The notes under the pieces: model-generated
What the model saw: the letters and a program-made list of their open reading frames with translations, nothing else
The model's database searches: none
Told to the model about the DNA's origin: nothing
Origin: Clytia hemisphaerica
Lineage: Eukaryota; Cnidaria; Hydrozoa; Leptothecata; Clytiidae
Length of the DNA: 64,000 nucleotides
Direction of reading: 5' to 3'
Assembly (NCBI GenBank): GCA_902728285.1
Contig: CACVBU010000600.1
Location: 539,558-603,557 of the forward strand
Translations under genes and position numbers: made by a program
In this document: positions 59,301-64,000 of the stretch, one piece after another
How the letters are laid out: every line of letters begins with the position of its first letter
Position numbering within the stretch: position 1 is the stretch's first letter

Positions 59301-62300
59301 CAACTCTCTAAAAAAGCAGAGCTTGAGAATACAGTAGAGGAACTCAGACAGGATCTAAGCACCACTCAAAGATCATTAGAAGTTGCTAATAGTCGGAAAG
59401 ATTCTCTCCGAAAAGAAGTCAGTGAGCTAAAAGGGTTGTTGGACACAGAAATAGGAAAGATCAGTGACTTCAGGCGACAAAGAGACCTCGCCGAGAAAAA
59501 ATTTAACAATCGTCAAGAACAACTCGTCAGAGCTGAAGAAGATGTTGCCAGTATTAAACTACAGCTCGTTGGTTTGAAGAAGCAATTAACCTTAAAAGAT
59601 AGTGACCACAGAAGAGAGATAGAGCGATTGATGGTTCGGATCAACGATCTTCAAATAAAGAACGATCATCCTCAAGAGAGTATCAATGAAAATGAGAAGT
59701 TACAGTCCGTTGTTGCAAAGACGGCCAAGGAGAATGAAAAGCTTTCTCTTCAGATTTTAGACAAGAACGAGTCCGAAAAGAATTTCGTTGATGAGATAAA
59801 AAGTTTAATGGAAAAAGTTAAAATGTTAGAGGCTGTATCGGCGGACAACGCGAAGCTTGCTTCAGAAAACGAAACGTTATGCGCAGAAAACTCTGATATG
59901 AAAGAGCTTGAGAAGAGCCACGTGGAGGAAATTCGATCCCTAACAAATAAAATCAATGATTCGAAAGAATGTCTGCAATCTGCACCTTCTAAAGAAAAGC
60001 TTCTTCACTTAGAGGAAAAACTCGCTAACGCCCTGAAACTACAAAAAGAAACTGTTCTTCAAGCCGATACGATCGCAAAGCAAAACAATGCTTCGAAAGA
60101 TGAATTAGCCACGAGTCTTGACGAAATCGAGTATCTCAAGGAAAAATATATGCACGCAGAAAAGACAGTGAAAGACACAGAGTTGTTGCTCGAGAAAACG
60201 CAAAAACAACTGGAAGTGAAAAATACTAAACTACAGAAACAAGACCAAGAAATTTCACACTTTCTCGATCAACGCTCTGAGTTGAAAAGCAAGATTAACA
60301 ATATGGTTAAGAACAGTGAAAAGCACAAAATGGCAAAAAAGTTGGCGGAACAGAAATTAAAGGAGGAGAAGATAAGATCAACAGAATTGAGAGAAATCGT
60401 AAATGACCTTCGAGACACAGATCAGTTTGACCATAAAGCTACCGAAGCTTTACTTTTAGAAGAGCGACGCAAAAGGTCAGACCTCGAGGAGATTATTGAT
60501 CAAATGAAACTAAGAGATGATCAAACTCAAAAAGAGCTTGCAAGTGAGAAACAAAAAACATCCAAACTTGAACAAATCATTATTCAAATGAAAGACGAAA
60601 TGGAAACTTTCAGGAAGACTAACCAGTCGTCAAAAGCTGATGGAATGTCTCACAGGATGGATGAGACAATTCAACAACCAGCACCGCTTTCTTCAGCTGA
60701 AGATAATGCATCTGGTAAACAAGGACCCCTCGTTGTCAATGATGACCTTGTGGACAGAGTATCTTCTTGTTCGTCGGAAGAAGAAGAAATCATACCAACT
60801 GCTTCACAAACCTCTTTAAGTGGCGAATCATCGGTGCAAGATAATCGTGAAAGGTAAGGTTTCATAACTCTATCTTTCTCATGCAGTTGCACCATACCCG
60901 ATGCTCGATTTTTCGTGGATAGCTAAGGAGAGACCTATATCGAAAGGAAGTGATACACCTTTTTTTATCCCCGGCTCTGCTCAATATTTGAAAGTGTACA
61001 AATCCAAGTCTAATTTTATTTGTTTTCATTTCAGCGTTATTGATAATAATGGACAACTCGAACCCCACGAAGTATCGCAAAACAGTGATTGCTTTTTGTC
61101 AGATGATGATGATTTCGGTACAGCTCTGGACAGGTAGGTCATTTTTATATTTCTTTAACAATATTATTCAAAATAATTCCATTGAAATCATCATAAAGAA
61201 TTCATTTTACGACTGTATTACGGTTATGAAAGTGCATTCCAACAATTCAATCTCATGAATGAAAACTTCTAAGCAAGCAATCTTCTTCGATTTTTTCATT
61301 CAGAAAAGAGACGGCTGTATTCCACACACCTCCATCAATTCCATCCAACAACAACGGTGTCGAAGATGACGAGCATGATATTGAAATTCCTGAACGCCAA
61401 TGGAGCGAAAAAATTATCAATGGAAAAGAACAGTCCCTTGACAAGGAAATCGGTGACTCTGCTTGTGAACCATTAAAAACCACCCCTGAGAAGCAATCAT
61501 TAGATGCTACAGTCATTCTAAACCCTGCATCCATGCCTGATTTAGTCTTAAACAACTCTGTTAACTCCAGTGATTCCGATGTTTCACTGAAGGCTGATTC
61601 TTCATCGTCAGAAAGCCTTCCATCAAGTGGATCAAACTCTTCAGAATCCATCAAAACAATTTCCAATTCCAAAGGAAACAAGAAGAAAAATAAGAAGGGT
61701 AAGAAAGTTACCAACAAACACATGCCCATCCACTTCTCAAGCAAACCGTCACCAGGAGCACCAACAACAGATGAACATTCTAACCATAAAATGTTCGATG
61801 ATAAACCTAACATCAAGCGAACACCTAAATCGGATGGTAACCGAAAATTAAAATCCTCTAAACCAGGCGACAAAACACAACCAATAGCCAACCAAGGAGC
61901 GAATGTCAGGAGATTAACAGCTGTATTCTCCAAAGAAATTATTGAGCCAGTCGCAACGAATCAGTGCTTTCCAAAGCCGACCAGAATCTCAAGCATCAAA
62001 GAAAAATTCGAAAATCTTAGCTGCTGAGATTAATTTAAACAAACTTTTTTTCATAATAATATTTAAGACAATTTTTTTTCGCAGATTTTTTCCCATAAAA
62101 TATTTTTCTCTCATTGGTATTTGTAATTTTTATTTTTCATAAATATATATTTTTTAATCCGTATGAAATCTCAAATACTTATTTTAATTGCTTGTGAATA
62201 AAATCGAATTACGAGTCGAAAAATGTCATATAGGTTTGCAGCGTGCTTTTTTGTTTTTCAAGACAAGTTTTTATAGAATTGAGTCAAATTATGCTTTATT

Positions 62301-63782
62301 AAGCTTTTTCAGTAGTAGTAAGCATTGTTTTATCCGATTCTCTTTTGAATAAAAAAATTATTTGAGCTTGGTTGGACACTTTTCTTAAGTGTATCATCAA
62401 TGACGCAACAAATTCACCTTTTACCTGCTTCATTTCCATTTATTTCCATTCCTTGTATTGATGTGATCCAAAAATATTCGTTCACAAAATATCTGAGAAA
62501 TTGAAAAGCCACTTAAAATGCTCCACAGACCCTATCGGGTGTGCCAGAAATAAGTTACCCTCTTTAAAACGGAAATTCTCGAGATCAACAAATTTCTAAA
62601 GAATCAAACTATTTTTATAATGAAAAAGAAAGGCAAACTTAAACTTTGATGGGTCATTTGTCAAATTTGGTTTACTAGATCAAAAGTTATGATTAAATGA
62701 AAAATAGATCGTTCGGAAAATTCGGAAATCGACCTATCAAATTTTGACAGAAACATGACTGCATATTGATTTCATAGTTTAAGTAATAAAACAATAGCTA
62801 AGCGTCTAAAAATAACAATGCAAGAAAAGAAGTATGTCAGGCTTAAGGCTTCAAATCAGAGGCCCTGGGATACTATCAAGTGACCAGCCACAATGCAAAA
62901 CGAAAGAACCGTATGGGAAGGATTGCGAACGAGTAGGCGGGCGGGAAGAACACGATCACTGAGTGGGTCATATAACAAGGAAGAGAAGAACACGCGGGTT
63001 TAACATTTCTAAAAGGAATGGGAGAGAGTGGCGGGAGATCTCCGTGTCTACCGCGCCTAACCATAACTTCTCACCCTTCCCCAAAAGATTATTTAAAAGA
63101 TAATTTTTTCTAAACACGAATGTTTTCTATAGGCTTACCTGAAGGCAGGAAAGAACTTGAACACTCGAAGGCAATTGATGAGGAAGGCGGCTGCACCGAC
63201 GCCGTAACTAGCACGAACTTCATTCGCGTATCGAAGTGGAATCATTAAGAAGATCAGTAGAATGCCAGCGATGTCAAAAATGTTGAACTTGTCGCAAAAA
63301 TAACTCCATTTCTCTCTGGAAATCAAAATAGAGAAAAGAGATTAATTAATTTCATCAATGGATATGACAAATGAATAACAGAGTGACAGAGGGGGTTGGT
63401 TTCAGCCCTTGACATTTTGCTAAATCTTCATTCCCCTCCAGGTGGTTTAAAAATATTCTTCGAAGTCCCCTACTACTTTTTGTTTGAAGCCTAAAATCAA
63501 TTTCCTTACCTAAAGATTTTCAATAAAAAAAGAAGATGAAATTGCAATCCTTAGGGTTCAATTTATACCAAATGTCTATGGATAAACCCTTGGTTTACTT
63601 ACTTTAGCATTTGATCAATCTCTTCAATGAAATATGCAAACGTCAGCAAAATGGTGAGCACTTCAAACACTCCACGAGCTTTGTCTTTAGCCGTTGAATA
63701 ATCTCTTGGCGATTGTGAATCATCAAGAAAGAGAGCGAGTCCAAGAATCGCCACAAACAAAATGTAGAGCAAAAACCATAAA
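23385..63782 (-). CDS. TRP-like cation channel, 3' part (S2 to C-terminus)
   Basis: Eight minus-strand exons join in frame: 63603-63782, 63139-63315, 26532-26678, 26188-26292, 25448-25628, 24827-24887, 23839-23902 and, tentatively, 23385-23507 (TGA). They encode, in order, a transmembrane helix ending FIEEIDQMLK; S3-S4 (FDIAGILLIFLMIPLRY, then VFKFFPAFR); S4-S5 and S5 (KLFVVVMIGFTGCVFLAI); a pore segment (FWRILLKEARGIAEGNPF); S6 (MIILIVLNMGTIIVVLSNIL); and a post-S6 helix (IDKAKYITKVEKGRF). Helix order and S6 style fit the TRP/ion-transport superfamily; the subfamily is not clear. The N-terminal half lies beyond the right edge. Intron 26679-63138 is 36,460 bp and contains the five-gene array. 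Confidence 0.85.
23962..24388. mobile_element. MITE with CAACCTCGTTCCC ends, 9-bp duplication
   Basis: CAACCTCGTTCCCTGCGTA at the left and TACACGGGGACGAGGTTG at the right are inverted. TGCATCCAT flanks both sides. It lies in a channel-gene intron 59 bp beyond an exon. Confidence 0.7.
25034..25419. mobile_element. Pogo/Tigger-like MITE beside the S6 exon
   Basis: TACAGTGGAGTCTCCATAAC at the left and the complement of TACAGTAGATTCTCTATGAA at the right, both followed inward by TCGAAC, sit on TA. This end sequence style is well known from pogo-like Tc1/mariner MITEs. Its right end is 28 bp from the S6 exon. Confidence 0.75.
25690..25998. mobile_element. Dispersed TTTGGCG-rich MITE, copy 2
   Basis: TACCTTAAGAGAAGAAAATTT and its near-complement AAATTTCTTCCCTTAAGGTA bound it. 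The interior matches the repeat at 15955-16205. It lies in a channel-gene intron. Confidence 0.65.
26815..27082 (-). mobile_element. tRNA-derived SINE
   Basis: On the minus strand the head reads like a tRNA: TGGCTTAGTCGGTAGAGC (A box), an anticodon loop CTTACAA (TAC, Val-like) and GGGTTCGA (B box, present twice in a short duplication). The 3' flank does not pair with the 5' end as an acceptor stem would. Instead an unrelated body continues to about 26815, with CTCAGCCGACAGCAACCAGA. It is therefore a SINE with a tRNA head, not a tRNA gene. It lies in the large channel intron. Confidence 0.75.
27498..29336. mobile_element. 1.84-kb transposon with minisatellite inverted ends and 9-bp TSD
   Basis: GAGGCTCGGAAAACACGAG starts the element and its complement ends it. 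TGATTTAAT flanks both sides (27489-27497 and 29337-29345). Each roughly 350-bp arm holds AACACGAGTT repeats, a segment with two TGACGTCA sites, then several copies of a roughly 42-bp unit containing GAGTTAATTAACTCGTCAA and GGTGCACC. The unique centre (about 27850-28950) has no convincing gene. It ends 166 bp upstream of the first ATG of coiled-coil copy 1. Confidence 0.85.
29381..29471 (+). promoter_or_regulatory. Conserved promoter boxes, copy 1
   Basis: TGACGTCA (29381-29388) and CACGTG (29466-29471) lie before the ATG at 29503. The same spacing recurs in the other copies, so these are candidate CREB/ATF and bHLH sites. Function is inferred. Confidence 0.45.
29503..34222 (+). CDS. Zinc-finger/coiled-coil array gene, copy 1
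   Basis: Four exons (29503-29887, 30245-32990, 33192-33302 and 33481-34222) with phases 1, 2, 2 give 1,327 residues. Exon 1 has a C2H2-like finger (Cys19, Cys22, His36, His40; the loop is one residue longer than the classic spacing) and a short coiled coil. Exon 2 encodes a low-complexity Ser/Ala linker and then a long coiled coil, about residues 185-970, rich in Glu, Lys, Leu and Gln. Exon 3 has an acidic run SDDDDDDG. Exon 4 is Ser/Asp-rich, then strongly basic (KKKNKKGKK), possibly a nuclear signal. A GASQKG repeat is doubled. ATG 29503 is the first in frame. No known family is recognised; a structural or scaffold role is a guess. Confidence 0.85.
35217..35895. mobile_element. 679-bp foldback, full copy
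   Basis: AAAGTCCGTTCACGATAAGT at the left and its near-complement at the right are flanked by TA. The arms pair almost to the centre, where ACAGCAGAAAACAGC repeats occur. A shortened copy lies at 55206-55703. Confidence 0.8.
36002..36089 (+). promoter_or_regulatory. Conserved promoter boxes, copy 2
   Basis: TGACGTCA (36002-36009) lies 119 bp before the ATG, and CACGTG is at 36084-36089. Confidence 0.45.
36121..40564 (+). pseudogene. Array gene copy 2, exon 2 acceptor deleted
   Basis: Exon 1 (36121-36505), most of exon 2 (to 39366), exon 3 (39571-39672) and exon 4 (39847-40564) are open and spliceable. Relative to copy 5, about 250 bp are missing at about 36672. The deletion joins intron 1 directly to the middle of the exon 2 linker and removes the acceptor and the first roughly 20 codons. 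The remaining in-frame sequence upstream has a TGA, and no replacement acceptor of the right phase was found. The coiled coil could still be made from ATG 36857 (MTHKNQEVEG), without the zinc finger. It is either a pseudogene or a gene for a shorter product. Confidence 0.7.
41371..42177 (+). mobile_element. LINE ORF1-only relic
   Basis: Plus-strand frames give NIIIHGLPEQVEE, HCIGFEHENGPRKKRPIKV, IVSNLKKLKW and, after a frameshift, CVRGSPRTDNLCL. This is the RRM-like ORF1 type of LINEs. A 3' tail ending ACATTACATTA follows with no reverse transcriptase. Units 1 and 4 lack it at the same spacer position, so it is an insertion. Confidence 0.75.
42235..42267. repeat. CGAA tetranucleotide microsatellite
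   Basis: About eight CGAA units. Shorter versions lie at the matching place in other spacers (about 35908 and 49787). Confidence 0.85.
42446..42453 (+). promoter_or_regulatory. Conserved TGACGTCA box, copy 3
   Basis: TGACGTCA lies 119 bp before the ATG. The CACGTG seen in the other copies is CAAGTG here. Confidence 0.4.
42565..47074 (+). CDS. Zinc-finger/coiled-coil array gene, copy 3
   Basis: Exons 42565-42949, 43198-45928, 46084-46182 and 46354-47074 give 1,311 residues with all phases matching. The finger is variant but keeps its ligands (CEVCPEMMF, DHHKTLH). Exon 2 begins DFTKQIDTEYEE where the other copies have EFKKLLDTEYEE, and it ends with six extra residues (IQQKGE) before the donor. 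It lacks the GPLVVND segment near the end of exon 2 that the other copies have. The acidic exon 3 and basic exon 4 are as in copy 1. It is open throughout, so it is probably functional, but the exon 2 N-terminal segment is the most diverged of the five. Confidence 0.85.
47331..48658. mobile_element. 1,328-bp near-perfect palindrome
   Basis: TACTCTAGGAGCTGAG starts the left arm and CTCAGCTCCTAGAGTA ends the right arm. The arms, about 650 bp each, pair to a loop of about 18 bp near 47995. The flanking text continues as in the other spacers (TTTTAGTAG then TAGTGAACG, against TTTTAGTAGTGAACA in copy 1), so it is a discrete insertion with a duplication of TA or TAG. No gene lies in it. Confidence 0.9.
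49283..49631 (+). mobile_element. 349-bp LINE fragment with 13-bp target duplication
   Basis: TACAGTCCGAAAA occurs at 49270-49282 and 49632-49644. The insert translates to IGVKQGDILGPVLFTFFIAA, a reverse transcriptase motif, then jumps to a 3' UTR-like part ending in a CT run. It is 5'-truncated and internally shortened. Confidence 0.8.
49881..49968 (+). promoter_or_regulatory. Conserved promoter boxes, copy 4
   Basis: TGACGTCA (49881-49888) lies 119 bp before the ATG, and CACGTG is at 49963-49968. Confidence 0.45.
50000..54594 (+). pseudogene. Array gene copy 4, premature stop in exon 2
   Basis: Exons 50000-50384, 50642-53378, 53557-53655 and 53826-54594 keep all splice signals and phases and would give 1,329 codons plus the stop. 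However, TAG at 52939-52941 replaces the GAC of other copies (CGA GAC GCA becomes CGA TAG GCA). Translation would stop after 894 residues, keeping the finger and most of the coiled coil but losing the acidic and basic tail. The finger has Tyr where others have His at position 35, but His36 remains. A 9-nt in-frame loss removes YLK in the coiled coil, and exon 4 has a 51-bp tandem duplication (NNKRTPKSDGNRKLKSS twice). The otherwise open frame suggests a recent loss or a truncated product. Confidence 0.75.
55206..55703. mobile_element. Truncated copy of the 679-bp foldback
   Basis: It matches the 35217-35895 element but lacks about 180 bp at the left. It ends CACTTATCGTGAATAGACTT at a TA that corresponds to intact sequence in the copy 3 spacer. 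Confidence 0.7.
55777..56482 (+). mobile_element. 5'-truncated retrotransposon 3' end with poly(A)
   Basis: About 700 bp, absent from the copy 3 spacer, split the words ATTTTACAG and AACTCAGGATCTAT and end in a run of about 22 A. No coding sequence is seen. It is probably the 3' UTR of a LINE. Confidence 0.7.
56541..56629 (+). promoter_or_regulatory. Conserved promoter boxes, copy 5
   Basis: TGACGTCA (56541-56548) lies 120 bp before the ATG, and CACGTG is at 56624-56629. Confidence 0.45.
56661..62027 (+). CDS. Zinc-finger/coiled-coil array gene, copy 5
   Basis: Exons 56661-57045, 58108-60853, 61035-61133 and 61304-62027 give 1,317 residues with intact phases. The finger is CELCPEKIFLS...DHHKSSH. 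Exon 2 is the same length as in copy 1 (2,746 bp). Intron 1 is longer than in the other copies because of a 712-bp TTAA-flanked insertion. The exon 4 tail carries PTTDEHSN in place of SQKGEEHSN. With copies 1 and 3 it is one of the three copies with no visible lesion. Confidence 0.85.
57137..57848. mobile_element. 712-bp TTAA-flanked DNA element in copy 5 intron 1
   Basis: Exact 16-bp inverted ends GGGCTCTGACCATAGT are flanked by TTAA on both sides (57133-57136 and 57849-57852). The other copies have a single TTAA here. TTAA duplication occurs in piggyBac and Kolobok elements, and the GGG start favours Kolobok. The roughly 80-codon open frame inside (57171-57413) is not recognisable. Confidence 0.85.
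62028..63138. other. Right flank of the array inside the channel intron
   Basis: Unit-like 3' flank continues to about 62535 and then stops, marking the array boundary. The rest is intron. A relatively GC-rich stretch at about 62860-63060 has no gene or repeat that I can identify. Confidence 0.5.
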
Positions 63783-64000
63783 CTGAAACCGATAGAGAAT
63801 ATAAAATAGATAATGATGCATTAGGTCTTTATAACCTGTTATAACTATAATACAAGTTTTTGAAGAATGCCTTTTGGGGAAAATAAAGCTTCAAGGGTTG
63901 GAACCACAAGACTAGTCTTATAAAGATGAAACATCAAGTAGACTCTGGGACACTAGATTTAACGTAAAAGAAGTTTTATTGATATACATATCAATCCCTT

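Noticed and set aside
61253..61933. Long minus-strand open frames opposite exon 4 in all five array copies (e.g. also 39820-40479)
   Set aside because: They mirror a spliced plus-strand exon, run through its acceptor and intron, and their similarity between copies only follows from exon 4 itself.

Overview
The window is animal nuclear DNA: AT-rich, with spliced genes using GT-AG introns and many repeats, including several LINE lineages, a tRNA-derived SINE and about twenty terminal-inverted-repeat or foldback elements. The repeat repertoire (CAACCTCGTTCCC-type and GGGGCCGTCCACA-type inverted termini, LINE 3' ends encoding SIQYNACLAITG) reminds me of cnidarians or another marine invertebrate. 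No species can be named from sequence alone.

Layout. 1-2434: two decayed LINEs lying head to head. 2601-5067 (+): the last six exons of a gene ending in a RING-like zinc finger. 6506-21513 (+): a complete seven-exon PPIL3-type cyclophilin gene. Its third intron is 10.6 kb and holds a nest of transposons plus two small single-exon paralogous genes for proteins with a C-terminal membrane helix (14975-15748 and 16507-17313). 23385-63782 (-): the 3' part of a TRP-like cation channel gene, convergent with PPIL3 and continuing off the right edge.

The most striking region is 29503-62027 (+). Five head-to-tail copies of one four-exon gene lie inside a single 36.5-kb intron of the channel gene, on the opposite strand. 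Each copy encodes about 1,310-1,330 residues: an N-terminal C2H2-like zinc finger, a long coiled coil, an acidic Ser-rich segment and a Lys-rich tail. I do not recognise the family. Copies 1, 3 and 5 are open throughout. Copy 2 has lost the 5' end and splice acceptor of its large exon. Copy 4 carries an in-frame TAG in that exon. The copies are mosaic, which suggests gene conversion or unequal crossing-over. All five share a TGACGTCA box about 120 bp before the first ATG.

Mobile elements make up most of the rest. Notable ones are two elements with 9-bp target duplications and minisatellite-filled inverted ends (12446-14788 and 27498-29336), a 1,328-bp near-perfect palindrome (47331-48658), a 679-bp foldback present twice (35217-35895 and 55206-55703), and a TTAA-flanked element (57137-57848). 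All splice models were built by hand from splice signals and phase. No similarity search could be run.
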